From positions 1 through 64,000 of the forward strand of contig CBDCAW010000027.1 of assembly GCA_965214025.1 (NCBI GenBank): a DNA stretch of 64,000 nucleotides. Reading direction: 5' to 3'. Shown here one piece after another: positions 1 through 9,307 of the stretch. The notes beneath the pieces were generated by a model. That model had not been told where the DNA came from, did no database searches, and saw only the letters and a list, made by a program, of their open reading frames with translations. The DNA comes from Granulosicoccus sp965214025. Its GTDB lineage: Bacteria > Pseudomonadota > Gammaproteobacteria > Granulosicoccales > Granulosicoccaceae. A program made the translations under genes and the position numbers. How positions within the stretch are numbered: position 1 is the stretch's first letter; every line of letters begins with the position of its first letter.

Positions 1-4
1 CAGG

Positions 5-1342
5 TTAAAAGGTACCGCTGGGGCGAAAGTCGAATTCGAAGGAGTCGGCGGCTTCGCCCGGATCATCGATCTCCAGGTTGATGTCGAGCCTGCTTCCGGC
101 TTCGATTACGTCGGTTTCCCGCCAATCGTCGAGGTAGTCCCCAGGCTTGAAATCGCGACGCGCCATCGGGCGCCCGAGCGAATCGGAGAAGCGCGCCACC
201 AGCACCGGGTAGCGCTGATCGAACGCGGCCTCGTTGCGAAACGACACATTGATCACCAGTGCGTCTTCGATCTTGGGGTGTGAAAAAACGTTACGCTGCA
301 CCAGTACCAGTTGGTCGAGATCGACACGTGATGGCACGACGCAGCCGAACACCTGGCAGCTAGCCACGACCAGCGGGCGCCAGAATCCGCTGTTGTAGAA
401 GCTCGGCCGCTGATGCATGACCACCATCAAGCCGCCGAGTACGGCAAGCATGACCGTGCCCAGCAGCCCCCCCTTGACCAGCGCGGGCAGTAGCGCCAGC
501 CGTCCCTTCGCAGGCATCGTGTTGGAAGGGGCGGCATCTCGCAGCACGTCCCGGGTTTCAGTGGATGACGCAGGTTCCGGGGCAGAAGAGAGTGAAGCGG
601 CAGGCTGCCCGCCGGCAGACGGTTCACCGTCGCCTTCCGCCTCTTGCTCGGTATCGCCACCACGCCGCGCATAGTCGAACACCAACGGGTGTTCAGGCGG
701 CACGTCGGCGATGACCCTGCGCGGGGATGCGTCGAAATCCGGCGGCATTCCGTCGTCAGGCTTGGCAGCCTTCTCCAGGGTGACTTGCCCGCGGGATCCC
801 GTATCGGCAGACGGCGCGGAGGAATCCGGCTCGTCACCTTCGTTGGCGGTGGGCGCTTCGGCCGGGGCCACTTCCGGGTCGATCAGAAGCGCCTCTGCCG
901 CCGCATCCGCTTCAGCAGTGGAGGCTGTGTCGAAACGTTCGAAGAAGGCGACCTCCGGCAGACCTGCCTCCTCGGAGAAAAGATCGAAGTCGGTGACGGT
1001 CTGATCCATTTCCAGGTCGTCGTACAGGTAGCGCTCCACGTCAACCTGAACCTGCTGATGTTCATCGACCAGCAGGTTCGTCGACGCCTCATGGTCAGGG
1101 CTCTCCGACCAGCCCTCCGGCGCGGGCAATGCCTCATCACCGCTCGGATCTTCCTCTTCTACCATCAGTCTGGCAGCCACGATGCCCGCATGAAGATTGA
1201 ACTTGGCGTGACAACTGCCGCAGCGCACGTCGCGGTAGCCTTTCTCCCAGATATCTTCGGGCAGCTCGAATACCACCCGACACACGGTGCACCGCGCAAT
1301 CGGTGCGGGGGCGCGATCGAACGTGGATTCAGGAATGGACAT
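5..1342 (-). CDS. Zinc-ribbon and DUF3426 single-pass membrane protein
   Basis: The protein has 445 residues. An MJ0042-type zinc ribbon lies at the N-terminus, with Cys18, Cys21, Cys41 and Cys44 in CxxC pairs. A long acidic, Ala/Pro-rich linker follows (about 60-275). One membrane segment lies near 282-308, and the last 130 residues have the DUF3426 pattern. The family has no proven role. Its place downstream of prmA fits the gammaproteobacterial order accB-accC-prmA-DUF3426-dusB-fis, so dusB may lie just beyond base 1. The ribbon is probably cytoplasmic and DUF3426 periplasmic, which is inferred from topology. The ATG at 1342 is the only start that keeps the ribbon intact. Confidence 0.85.
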   Translation of the reverse strand: MSIPESTFDRAPAPIARCTVCRVVFELPEDIWEKGYRDVRCGSCHAKFNLHAGIVAARLMVEEEDPSGDEALPAPEGWSESPDHEASTNLLVDEHQQVQVDVERYLYDDLEMDQTVTDFDLFSEEAGLPEVAFFERFDTASTAEADAAAEALLIDPEVAPAEAPTANEGDEPDSSAPSADTGSRGQVTLEKAAKPDDGMPPDFDASPRRVIADVPPEHPLVFDYARRGGDTEQEAEGDGEPSAGGQPAASLSSAPEPASSTETRDVLRDAAPSNTMPAKGRLALLPALVKGGLLGTVMLAVLGGLMVVMHQRPSFYNSGFWRPLVVASCQVFGCVVPSRVDLDQLVLVQRNVFSHPKIEDALVINVSFRNEAAFDQRYPVLVARFSDSLGRPMARRDFKPGDYLDDWRETDVIEAGSRLDINLEIDDPGEAADSFEFDFRPSGTF

Positions 1343-1458
1343 CAGGCAGTTCAGTGTTCACGAATTTTCACCACCCTGGGTGTTCATCCTCCAGCAGTGC
1401 ACCTGCCACGGCTTGTCATCGACGAGCCCATGGTCTATGCGCTCATCGATGACAGGCC

Positions 1459-2388
1459 CTAGCGACGAGTGGCCACCAGCAGCGCCCAGCCGTCGATGTC
1501 ACCGTATCGTCGCACGCTGAATTGCGCAGTATAAGCCAGCACCAGGGGTTCGACCTGAGCCTCCAGCATTCCTGCCATGACCAGCCGGCCACCGGTCTTG
1601 ACAAGGCGTGCCAGCGTGTCGCACAGATCCAGCAGTGGCTGATACAAGATATTGGCCAACACCAGATCCACGCCCGATGCGTCTGCGCCGAAGGAGCCGG
1701 GCAAGGCGGTGTCGAGCCGATCGGCAACACCGTTCGTCGCGGCATTCTGGCGGGTGGCCTGCAACGCCTGCTCGTCGATATCGATCGCCACCGTGCGTGA
1801 AGCGCCCAGCAGAACAGCCGCGATGCCCAGCACGCCCGAACCACAGCCATAATCGATCACGCGGTACCCGCTCAACGGTGTCAGCGTGGTATCGGTACCG
1901 GCACCGAGCCAGCCCAGGCACTGCGCGGTGGTCGGATGGGTGCCGGTACCGAACGCAAGCCCGGGATCGAGGCGCAGGTTGATGGCCTGCGCATCGGCCG
2001 GCTCGACGTGCGAGGGATAGATCCAGAAGCGTGGTCCGAACTGCATCGGCTGGAAGTCGGCCATCCAGGCACGCTCCCAGGGCTCGTCAGGCAGGTACGA
2101 CAGCGTGTAGTCGGGCAGCGTCAGCGCGGTCTCGTTCGCCGCCGCTTCAAGGCGCGTGCGCACCGAACCCGCTGCCAACCCCTGTTCGAAAAGGCCGACC
2201 AGCTGCAGGCTCGACCACAGCGGCGTTTCGCCTGGCAACGGTTCGAGCACCGCTTCGGCAGGCGCATCGGGTTCACGGCTGGTCACCGACAAGGCGCCTG
2301 CGGTGAACAACCAGTATTCGAGGGCCTCGACGATGGCCGGTGTGGCGGCAACGATGACCTCTGGCCAGGCGCTTCCGTCACCACCCAT
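1459..2388 (-). CDS. prmA: Ribosomal protein L11 methyltransferase
   Basis: PrmA uses S-adenosylmethionine to trimethylate ribosomal protein L11. The 309-residue length is close to the usual 290-300. An N-terminal substrate-recognition domain precedes a Rossmann methyltransferase domain with the SAM-binding motif VIDYGCGSGVLGIAA, an acidic strand end (AIDIDEQAL) and the LANILYQPL motif typical of PrmA. The start codon shares one base with the accC stop (TGATG), so the two are translationally coupled in the accB-accC-prmA operon. Confidence 0.95.
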   Translation of the reverse strand: MGGDGSAWPEVIVAATPAIVEALEYWLFTAGALSVTSREPDAPAEAVLEPLPGETPLWSSLQLVGLFEQGLAAGSVRTRLEAAANETALTLPDYTLSYLPDEPWERAWMADFQPMQFGPRFWIYPSHVEPADAQAINLRLDPGLAFGTGTHPTTAQCLGWLGAGTDTTLTPLSGYRVIDYGCGSGVLGIAAVLLGASRTVAIDIDEQALQATRQNAATNGVADRLDTALPGSFGADASGVDLVLANILYQPLLDLCDTLARLVKTGGRLVMAGMLEAQVEPLVLAYTAQFSVRRYGDIDGWALLVATRR

Positions 2389-3740
2389 CAGCTCAACCCG
2401 AGCTTCTTCTCGAGATAGTGGATGTTCGTGCCACCAGCCCGGAAGGCTTCGTCGTTGAAGATATCGATGTGCAGGGGAATGTTCGTCTTGATGCCATCGA
2501 TGAACACTTCGCTCAACGCACCGCGCATGCGTGCGATCGCAGACTCACGTGTATTGCCACCGACGATCAGCTTGGCGATCATGGAGTCGTAATAGGGTGG
2601 CACCCTGTAGCCATTGTAGATGTGGGTATCGACCCGTACACCGAGCCCCCCTGGCGGGTGGTACTGGCTGATGGTGCCGGGAGATGGCATGAAGGTATTC
2701 GGATCTTCGGCGTTCAAACGGCACTCGAAGGCATGGCCCGTCACGGAAATGTCACTCTGCGAGAATCGTAGGGGCCGCCCTTCCGCCACGTAGATCTGCT
2801 CCTTCACGATATCTACCCCTGTGACCATTTCGGTCACCGGGTGCTCGACCTGCACACGCGTGTTCATCTCGATGAAGTAGAACTCGCCATCCTGATAGAG
2901 GAACTCGAACGTGCCCGCCCCGCGGTAACCGATGCGCTTGCAGGCTGCCACACAGCGCTCACCCATCTCGGCACGGGTGCCGGCATCGATACCGGGTGCC
3001 GGCGCCTCTTCCACCACCTTCTGATGCCGACGCTGCATCGAGCAGTCGCGCTCGCCCAGGTGGATGGCGTTGCCATGGGTATCGGCGATGACCTGGAACT
3101 CGATGTGACGGGGCCGCTCGAGATATTTTTCCATGTAGACCACCGGGTTGCCAAAGGCACTCTTGGCTTCGTTGCGCGTCATGTCGATGGAGCCGGCGAG
3201 TTCCTTGTCGCTGCGCACCACCCGCATGCCGCGGCCGCCGCCACCGCCACTGGCCTTGATGATGATCGGGTAGCCGATCTTCGTGGCCAGTTTCCTGTTG
3301 ACGGTATCGTCGTCACCCAACGGGCCATCGGAGCCTGGAACGCAGGGCACTCCCGCGGCACGCATCTCGTTGATCGCACTGACCTTATCGCCCATGAGGC
3401 GGATGGTTTCAGCGGTGGGGCCGATGAAGGTGAAACCGCTGACCTCCACGCGCTCGGCAAAATCGGCGTTTTCTGCCAGGAAACCGTAGCCAGGGTGTAT
3501 GGCCTCGGCTCGGGTGATTTCGGCGGCACTGATGATGGCCGGTACGTTCAGGTAGCTCTCGGTGGACGACGGCGGGCCGATGCAGACCGCTTCGTCCGCC
3601 AGGCGCACATGCTTCAGGTCACGATCGGCGGTGGAATAGACTGCCACGGTGCCGATGCCGAGATCGCGGCAGCAACGCATGATGCGCAGCGCGATTTCGC
3701 CCCGGTTGGCGATCAGTATCTTCTTGAAAGAGGTTTCCAT
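2388..3740 (-). CDS. accC: Acetyl-CoA carboxylase biotin carboxylase subunit
   Basis: AccC carboxylates the biotin carried on AccB using ATP and bicarbonate, the first half-reaction of malonyl-CoA synthesis. The 450 residues match the family length. Visible parts are the N-terminal biotin carboxylase fold (KILIANRGEIALRI), the Gly-rich ATP-grasp loop KASGGGGGRGMRV, the catalytic segment YFIEMNTRVQVEHPVTE, and the C-terminal subdomain ending IHYLEKKLGL. It starts 11 bases after accB and runs into prmA, so it is the middle gene of this operon. Confidence 0.98.
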   Translation of the reverse strand: METSFKKILIANRGEIALRIMRCCRDLGIGTVAVYSTADRDLKHVRLADEAVCIGPPSSTESYLNVPAIISAAEITRAEAIHPGYGFLAENADFAERVEVSGFTFIGPTAETIRLMGDKVSAINEMRAAGVPCVPGSDGPLGDDDTVNRKLATKIGYPIIIKASGGGGGRGMRVVRSDKELAGSIDMTRNEAKSAFGNPVVYMEKYLERPRHIEFQVIADTHGNAIHLGERDCSMQRRHQKVVEEAPAPGIDAGTRAEMGERCVAACKRIGYRGAGTFEFLYQDGEFYFIEMNTRVQVEHPVTEMVTGVDIVKEQIYVAEGRPLRFSQSDISVTGHAFECRLNAEDPNTFMPSPGTISQYHPPGGLGVRVDTHIYNGYRVPPYYDSMIAKLIVGGNTRESAIARMRGALSEVFIDGIKTNIPLHIDIFNDEAFRAGGTNIHYLEKKLGLS

Positions 3741-3751
3741 GCGACGCCAGG

Positions 3752-4213
3752 CTACTCGATCACGACCAGCGGTTCACCATACTCCACAGCCTGGCCATCC
3801 TCCACGAGAACGGCGCGCACCGTGCCACTGACTTCGGCCTCGATCTGATTCATGATCTTCATGGCTTCGATGATGCACAGGGTATCGCCCTTCTCCACCA
3901 CTTCACCGACCTCGGTAAACGGCTCTGCGGACGGCGACGAACTGCGAAAGAACGTGCCGACCATCGGCGATTCCACGATCGTGCCGGACGGCACGAGCGG
4001 CTCTTCGGCAGCCGCGGGTGACATCGCCACCGAGGACGCGGGAGAGACCGACACCGGGCTCGGCTGAGGCGCGGCAGCCGGCTGGGCCATCATTACGGGG
4101 GCCGGTGACGCACGTGCGATGCGCACCGACTCTTCACCCTCGACGATCTCGATCTCGGCGACATCCGAGTCTTCGAGCAGCTCGATGAGTTTCTTGATCT
4201 TGCGAATATCCAT
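3752..4213 (-). CDS. accB: Acetyl-CoA carboxylase biotin carboxyl carrier protein
   Basis: AccB (153 residues) carries biotin between carboxylase and transferase. The N-terminal helix MDIRKIKKLIELLEDS is typical. A Pro/Ala-rich linker (about 35-75) leads to a biotinyl domain with the EAMKIMN motif, in which Lys119 is the attachment site. I chose the ATG at 4213 because AGGAAG lies just upstream and the known N-terminus begins there. The frame stays open to 4285, but those extra residues are unlike the family. It is the first gene of accB-accC-prmA, and its promoter should lie in the 277-base gap before srkA. Confidence 0.97.
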   Translation of the reverse strand: MDIRKIKKLIELLEDSDVAEIEIVEGEESVRIARASPAPVMMAQPAAAPQPSPVSVSPASSVAMSPAAAEEPLVPSGTIVESPMVGTFFRSSSPSAEPFTEVGEVVEKGDTLCIIEAMKIMNQIEAEVSGTVRAVLVEDGQAVEYGEPLVVIE

Positions 4214-4490
4214 GCGTTGCTTCCTGTACCCGGCGTGCCGGTCGGTGACCATCACAGCGGCATCGTAAATGAGTGGCAGCACCAACGGGCGTCACGCACC
4301 GTCTTGACGGGAAATCGTTGCCTGGGTCTGACGCCGTCGCCTGCCTGGAGTTTCCATCGCACAGCCTCTCGGCACACCGTGACATACTGCACGGCGCAGT
4401 TTCGATCTGCCGGTGCCGGAGCTGAACCAACCGCTTAAGATAGCACTCCAACGCGCATTTTACAGGACGATCAGTACCATTTCGGAGCAT

Positions 4491-5525
4491 ATGACGCTGA
4501 TGACACAAACGCCGGACGAACTGCAGGCTCTTGCGCAGGCCGATGCCGCGCTTGCGTTTCGGCAACTTGATCCGCTGACCTTGCTCGATGCCATCGATGC
4601 CGCCGGTTACCGTACCGACGGACGCGTCAGCGCACTCAACAGCTACGAGAATCGCGTGTACTCGATCGGCCTGGAGGATGGCAGTACCGTAGTGGCCAAA
4701 TTCTACCGCCCGGCACGCTGGAGCGACGCGGCCATTCAGGAGGAACACGATTTCTGCGCTCGCCTGGTTGCGTTGGAGTTGCCGGTGATCGCGCCCATGG
4801 CGGGTGCCGATGGGGCGACATTGCTGCACACCGGCCCGTTTCGATTCTGCCTGTTCGAACGCGCCGGCGGCAGGCCACCGGAGCTCGACAACCCGGAGCA
4901 GCTGCTGGTGGTCGGACGTACGCTCGGCCGCCTGCACGCCATAGGCCGTACCGTCACGTTCGATCATCGGCCGCAGATCGATGCGGCGCGCCTGGGTGAT
5001 GAATCAGTCAGCTTTCTGCTCGAATCGGAGCTGATGCCCGGAGCCATACGCACCGCCTACGAACCACTCGCACGGCAACTGGTGAGCCAGGTGCATGCGC
5101 GCATCGCGGCGCAGTCCGGCCTGCGGCCATTAAGCCTCCACGGTGACTTCCACCCGGGCAACATCCTGTGGGGCCGCGATGATACGCCCCACCTGCTCGA
5201 CTTCGACGACGCAGGTACCGGGCCCGCCATTCAGGATCTATGGATGTTCATCTCCGGCGATCGACAGTATGCACAGGCACGCCTCGGCGACCTGCTCGAC
5301 GGCTACCTCGAATTTCACGAGTTCGACGAGCGTGAGCTGAACCTGATCGAGCCGCTGCGCACCCTGCGCATCATCCACTATGCAGCCTGGATCGCACGGC
5401 GCTGGGAAGACCCGGCGTTCCAGCAGGCTTTCCCGCATTTTGCCGGTGGGCGCTTCTGGGATGAGCACATCCTGTCGCTGAAGGAACAGCTATCCGCGAT
5501 GGACGAACCGCCGCTGCGCTATTGA
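4491..5525 (+). CDS. srkA: SrkA/YihE-like stress response kinase
   Basis: This is a 344-residue aminoglycoside-phosphotransferase-fold kinase of the SrkA (YihE/RdoA) family, a Ser/Thr kinase linked in E. coli to envelope stress and protection from death signalling. Motifs seen are NSYENRVYSIGLEDG in the N-lobe, a Lys in VAKFYRP, the catalytic loop SLHGDFHPGNILW and the metal-binding LLDFDDAG. Two ATG starts are close together: 4491, with GGAG only 3 bases away, and 4500, with GGAG at 12 bases. Translation from 4413 is unlikely. It is divergent from accB. The E. coli partner dsbA is not adjacent here. Confidence 0.9.
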   Translation: MTLMTQTPDELQALAQADAALAFRQLDPLTLLDAIDAAGYRTDGRVSALNSYENRVYSIGLEDGSTVVAKFYRPARWSDAAIQEEHDFCARLVALELPVIAPMAGADGATLLHTGPFRFCLFERAGGRPPELDNPEQLLVVGRTLGRLHAIGRTVTFDHRPQIDAARLGDESVSFLLESELMPGAIRTAYEPLARQLVSQVHARIAAQSGLRPLSLHGDFHPGNILWGRDDTPHLLDFDDAGTGPAIQDLWMFISGDRQYAQARLGDLLDGYLEFHEFDERELNLIEPLRTLRIIHYAAWIARRWEDPAFQQAFPHFAGGRFWDEHILSLKEQLSAMDEPPLRY

Positions 5526-5583
5526 GCTGGCGCTCCGCCGACCTGAGAACGACGGCTGCATCATTTTCATCCGAGCAGGACCA

Positions 5584-6795
5584 CTAAACTCGTCGCATCA
5601 CCAGTGACGCATTGGTACCACCGAAACCGAAGCTGTTGGACATCACGGTATCGAGCCTTGCGTCATCCACCCGTGTTCGTACCACCGGCATGTCGGCAGC
5701 CTCCGGGTCGAGCTCATCGATGTTGGCGGAGGCGGCAATGAACCCGGCCTGCTGCATGAGCAGGGTATAGATCGCTTCCTGCACCCCGGCGGCCCCGAGC
5801 GAGTGGCCGGATAGCGACTTGGTCGAGCTGATCCGCGGCATGTTGCGACCGAAGGCTTCACGCATGGCCTTGAGTTCGGTGATGTCCCCGGCCGGCGTGC
5901 TGGTGCCGTGCGCGTTGATGTAGTCGATCGGGCTATCACAAGAGCTTGCCGCCAAGCGCATGCACCGCGTGGCGCCCTCACCCGAGGGCGAGACCATGTC
6001 GTAACCGTCTGAAGTGGCGCCGTAGCCGACGACTTCCGCGTAGATCGTGGCACCGCGCGCCTTGGCAACCTCCAGCTCTTCGACCACCACCATACCGCCA
6101 CCGCCTGCGATCACGAAACCGTCACGATCCGCATCGTACGCACGCGAGGCACGCGCGGGGTCGTCGTTGTATTTCGTGGAAAGCGCTCCCATGGCGTCGA
6201 ACAGACAACCCAGAGACCAGTGTTCCTCTTCACCACCACCGGCGAATACGCGATCCTGCTTGCCAAGCTGAATCAGCTCGACCGCATTGCCGATGCAGTG
6301 TGCACTGGTGGAGCATGCGGAGGAGATGGAATAGTTCACACCCTTGATCTGGAACGGGGTAGCAAGGCAGGCAGACACCGTGCTGCCCATGGTCTGCGTT
6401 ACCCGGTAGGGGCCGACCTTTCGCAGGCCACGCTCGCGCAGCAGATCTGCCGCCTCGACCTGGCTCCGGGTAGAGCCGCCACCGGAGCCTGCGATCACGC
6501 CGGTGCGCTCGTTCGACACCTCCGACTCTTCGAGACCGGCATCAGCGATCGCATCGCGCATGGCGATGTACGCATAGGCTGCGGCATCCCCCATGAACCG
6601 ATACCGCTTGCGGTCGATCGACGCCTTGAGATCGATGGTCGGCGCCGCGGCAACCTGGCTGCGCAAGCCGCGCTCCCGATACTCTTCGCGCGCCGTGATG
6701 CCGGACCGGCCCGCGCGCAGCGCATCGGTCACCGACGCCTTGTCGTTACCCAGACAAGAAACGATACCCAGACCGGTAATGACGGCACGACGCAT
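5584..6795 (-). CDS. fabB: Beta-ketoacyl-ACP synthase I
   Basis: FabB condenses malonyl-ACP with acyl-ACP and is needed to elongate the cis-unsaturated intermediate made by FabA. The protein has 403 residues, close to E. coli FabB. The Cys-His-His triad is present: Cys161 in ISSACSTSAHC, a His in YINAHGTSTPAGD and a His in KSLSGHSLGAAG. The C-terminus NSFGFGGTNASLVMRRV is characteristic. It follows fabA by 24 bases on the same strand, giving a fabA-fabB operon. Confidence 0.97.
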   Translation of the reverse strand: MRRAVITGLGIVSCLGNDKASVTDALRAGRSGITAREEYRERGLRSQVAAAPTIDLKASIDRKRYRFMGDAAAYAYIAMRDAIADAGLEESEVSNERTGVIAGSGGGSTRSQVEAADLLRERGLRKVGPYRVTQTMGSTVSACLATPFQIKGVNYSISSACSTSAHCIGNAVELIQLGKQDRVFAGGGEEEHWSLGCLFDAMGALSTKYNDDPARASRAYDADRDGFVIAGGGGMVVVEELEVAKARGATIYAEVVGYGATSDGYDMVSPSGEGATRCMRLAASSCDSPIDYINAHGTSTPAGDITELKAMREAFGRNMPRISSTKSLSGHSLGAAGVQEAIYTLLMQQAGFIAASANIDELDPEAADMPVVRTRVDDARLDTVMSNSFGFGGTNASLVMRRV

Positions 6796-6819
6796 TTAAA
6801 TAGTCCCGCTAGCCCTTTG

Positions 6820-7350
6820 CTAGAAGTTGTCTGTCGAAGTGAACAAACCGACCCGCAGGTCGGTCGCCGAGTAGATCGGACGCCCATCGACTGAAACGGT
6901 GCCATCGGCGATACCCATGACGAGCCGACGCTCGATCAGTCGCTTGATGTGCAGCTCATAAGTGACCAGGCGAGCTTCCGGCAATACCTGACCGGTGAAT
7001 TTCACCTCGCCGGACCCCAGTGCACGCCCACGCCCGGGGTTGCCTTTCCAGCCGAGGAAGAACCCGACGAGCTGCCACATCGCATCGAGGCCAAGGCAGC
7101 CTGGCATGACCGGATCGCCCTCGAAATGACAGTCGAAGAACCACAACCCGGGATGGATATCCAGCTCGGCCTGGACGATGCCCTTGCCATGATCACCACC
7201 GTCAGCGGCCACATGCGATATCCGATCGAACATCAGCATGTTCGGCAGGGGCAGACGGGCATTGCCCTCCCCGAACAGCTCACCGTGCCCGCAGGCGATG
7301 AGCTCTTCCCGGGAAAATGAATGCTTGCCATTCACATTGGGGTCAGTCAT
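6820..7350 (-). CDS. fabA: Beta-hydroxydecanoyl-ACP dehydratase/isomerase
   Basis: FabA dehydrates 3-hydroxydecanoyl-ACP and isomerises trans-2 to cis-3 decenoyl-ACP, the branch point to unsaturated fatty acids. The 176-residue length is normal. The active-site His75 lies in FFDCHFEGDPVMPGC and the catalytic Asp89 in LGLDAMW. The Gly-rich region around MGIADGTVSVDG is typical of the family. It is the first gene of the fabA-fabB operon. I saw no clear operator in the 70 bases upstream. Confidence 0.97.
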   Translation of the reverse strand: MTDPNVNGKHSFSREELIACGHGELFGEGNARLPLPNMLMFDRISHVAADGGDHGKGIVQAELDIHPGLWFFDCHFEGDPVMPGCLGLDAMWQLVGFFLGWKGNPGRGRALGSGEVKFTGQVLPEARLVTYELHIKRLIERRLVMGIADGTVSVDGRPIYSATDLRVGLFTSTDNF

Positions 7351-7420
7351 CGATCAAGGCCTGTCAGCCATAAGCACACGCACGCCGGTCTGTTCTCGGT
7401 AGTCAGTGCAGTCTACCGCA

Positions 7421-8296
7421 TCAGGAACCGCCAAATACACGGCGCAGTATGTCGCTCGTGCGTTTCACCGGATTGTTGCGTATCTCCATTTCCTCACGAG
7501 CGAGGTAATAAAAGATGCCATCGGTGCTCTGATCGACCACATAACCGGTGAGATCGGCCTCGATCTTCGGAGCCAAGGGGATGGTACGGTAACGGCTCAT
7601 GAGGTCGTTGAACGTGTTCACCGCCCCGACCTCGGCCAGGGCCGAATCGACGATCGGCCGCATTTCCGCTTCCAGATCGGTACCGGTGCGGTTGCGGAAG
7701 TATTGCGTGGCCGCATCGTCCGGGCCTTGAAGTATGCCGCGGGCATCGTTGACACTCATCGATTGGATCGCACTGAGGAAGAGCTCCTTCGCCTTCGGCG
7801 TTGCCGCCTCGGCAGCCTCGTTCAAACGCACTTCCAGATCGTCGAAAGGTTGCTCGAGCCCCACCTTGCTGGCGAAGCCTCGTGCCTTCACGAGAGATGC
7901 GGGCAGCGGAATGCGGATTTCCGGATCAGCAGTGAAGCCACCCTGCCGACCGAGCTGTGCGACCACCGTCGACGAGCCTTGGGCCAGCGCCTCCTTGAGA
8001 CCGCGCGTGATGTCGGTGGCACTCAACGGCCCGTTCTGCTTCTGACCCAATGCGGATTCGGCAGCTCCCCGCACATCATCAAGCGTGACACCCGTGCTCG
8101 CGCAGCCGCCGAGAAGCGCGATCAGCAGCCCTGCCGCCACACCGCCTGCCAGCGGCTTGCATCGACGGTGAGCCCTGCCTGCAGCGCAAGCGACACCGGT
8201 CATCGGCCGGCATGCGGCATGTGGAGCAGGCTTCGGGTTCTCGGAAACGGAAGGTACGGTCAACTGCGGGGCAAGCAGGCGGAGTGTGGGTATCAT
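7421..8296 (-). CDS. DUF4197 lipoprotein of unknown function
   Basis: The C-terminal 215 residues match the DUF4197 pattern: repeated helical segments such as LKEALAQGSSTVVAQLG, a conserved IRIPLP, and a tail ending DGIFYYLAREEMEIRNNPVKRTSDILRRVFG. A lipoprotein signal (LLIALLGGCAS) precedes it, so the protein is probably anchored in the outer membrane or periplasm. The start is uncertain. ATG 8296 has a GAGG 12 bases upstream; ATG 8203 would give a shorter, more usual signal of 34 residues but lacks a clear ribosome site. The open frame runs back to 8668 without support. No function is known for DUF4197. Confidence 0.8.
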   Translation of the reverse strand: MIPTLRLLAPQLTVPSVSENPKPAPHAACRPMTGVACAAGRAHRRCKPLAGGVAAGLLIALLGGCASTGVTLDDVRGAAESALGQKQNGPLSATDITRGLKEALAQGSSTVVAQLGRQGGFTADPEIRIPLPASLVKARGFASKVGLEQPFDDLEVRLNEAAEAATPKAKELFLSAIQSMSVNDARGILQGPDDAATQYFRNRTGTDLEAEMRPIVDSALAEVGAVNTFNDLMSRYRTIPLAPKIEADLTGYVVDQSTDGIFYYLAREEMEIRNNPVKRTSDILRRVFGGS

Positions 8297-8666
8297 CGCT
8301 GAAAGCATCCTCGAATGGCGCAGTGTCGTCCTGCCGCGGAAGAGGCAGGCCTTCCATCGACCTGACTTAATCGATAGCCTCCGCGAGAGCGTCGGCCTCT
8401 CGCGCAGCGATCTTACCAGTAAAGGCATCAGGACCGAAAGCGTCCCACCGCTTGCGCCACACGCAGAACGGTTCGCCCACCCTGGCGGTTGTAAACACCA
8501 CCAACACGAATCGTGCCGCATGGATCGACAGGAGCTTCTGGCGGCGGCAGTATAGCCTGTGAGTACGAGGCACGCTTTGGACGACGCGCTGAAGAACCGC
8601 ACCGAACAGATACGCGGCACGGAATCGCTGCTCGAGAAAATACATGCAGCCCCACCAAAAGAACCC
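8297..8666. other. 370-base gap between divergent DUF4197 and DUF924 genes
   Basis: No convincing gene, tRNA or terminator was seen. The only structure noted is a perfect 8-base inverted repeat, CGCGAGAG at 8382-8389 and CTCTCGCG at 8397-8404, with a 7-base loop and no following T-run. Promoters for both flanking genes should lie here, but I could not assign them. Confidence 0.4.
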
Positions 8667-9293
8667 ATGACTCAGTCACACAGCGATGCCCTGCCTGACA
8701 GCGACGCCGTTATCGACTTCTGGTTCCGTGACGCCGAGACCGGCAGCCTGGACGCACCACAACCGAAGCGCTGGTTCATGGGCGGCGAGGCACTCGATGC
8801 GCCGATACGCGAGCGCTTCGGCGAATGGATCGAACCCGCTTCCAGGGGCAATCTCGATCACTGGCGCGAATCGGCCACCGGCACGCTGGCCCTTATCGTG
8901 TTGCTCGATCAATTTCCCAGACATGTATGGCGGCGCCAGCCGAAGGCCTTCGCATTCAGCGAGTCGGCATTGAAATGCTGTCGTGCCGGGCTCTCGGCGA
9001 ACCAGGACTGCGAGCTGCCACTGACCCACCGGGTGTTCTTCTACCTGCCGCTGGAGCACAGCGAGTCGATGGCCGATCAGCATGAGTCACTGGCACTGTT
9101 CACCCGGCTGAAGGGTGAGGCCGGGCCGGAACTGGCCGCCTTCGCCAAACGAACGTGGGATTCGGCCGTCGAGCATCACGACATCATCGAGCGCTTCGGT
9201 CGCTACCCGCACCGCAATGTGGTGCTCGGCCGCGATAGCACACCCGAGGAGATCCGATGGCTCGGTGAGGGTGCCCGGAACTTCGGCCAGTAA
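8667..9293 (+). CDS. DUF924 family protein
   Basis: The protein has 208 residues. It shows the DUF924 signature from start to end: IDFWFRD, KRWFMGG, LALIVLLDQFPRHVWR with the conserved LDQFPR, FFYLPLEHSES, and the terminal RFGRYPHRNVVLGR. The fold is all-alpha and TPR-like, and function is not established. I chose the ATG at 8667 because family members begin shortly before the FWF motif. The frame is open from 8559, but the extra 36 residues are unlike the family. It is followed after 14 bases by the ElaA-like gene and may be cotranscribed with it. Confidence 0.88.
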   Translation: MTQSHSDALPDSDAVIDFWFRDAETGSLDAPQPKRWFMGGEALDAPIRERFGEWIEPASRGNLDHWRESATGTLALIVLLDQFPRHVWRRQPKAFAFSESALKCCRAGLSANQDCELPLTHRVFFYLPLEHSESMADQHESLALFTRLKGEAGPELAAFAKRTWDSAVEHHDIIERFGRYPHRNVVLGRDSTPEEIRWLGEGARNFGQ

Positions 9294-9307
9294 GAACCTG
9301 TCATGCC

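Noticed and set aside
4134..4967. 277-residue antisense frame over srkA running into accB
   Set aside because: It lies opposite a well-supported kinase and its product matches nothing; accB starts at 4213 in another frame.
8297..8666. tRNA or small gene in the 370-base gap
   Set aside because: No cloverleaf pattern or T-loop in the right context, and the open frames are unlike any family and lack ribosome sites.
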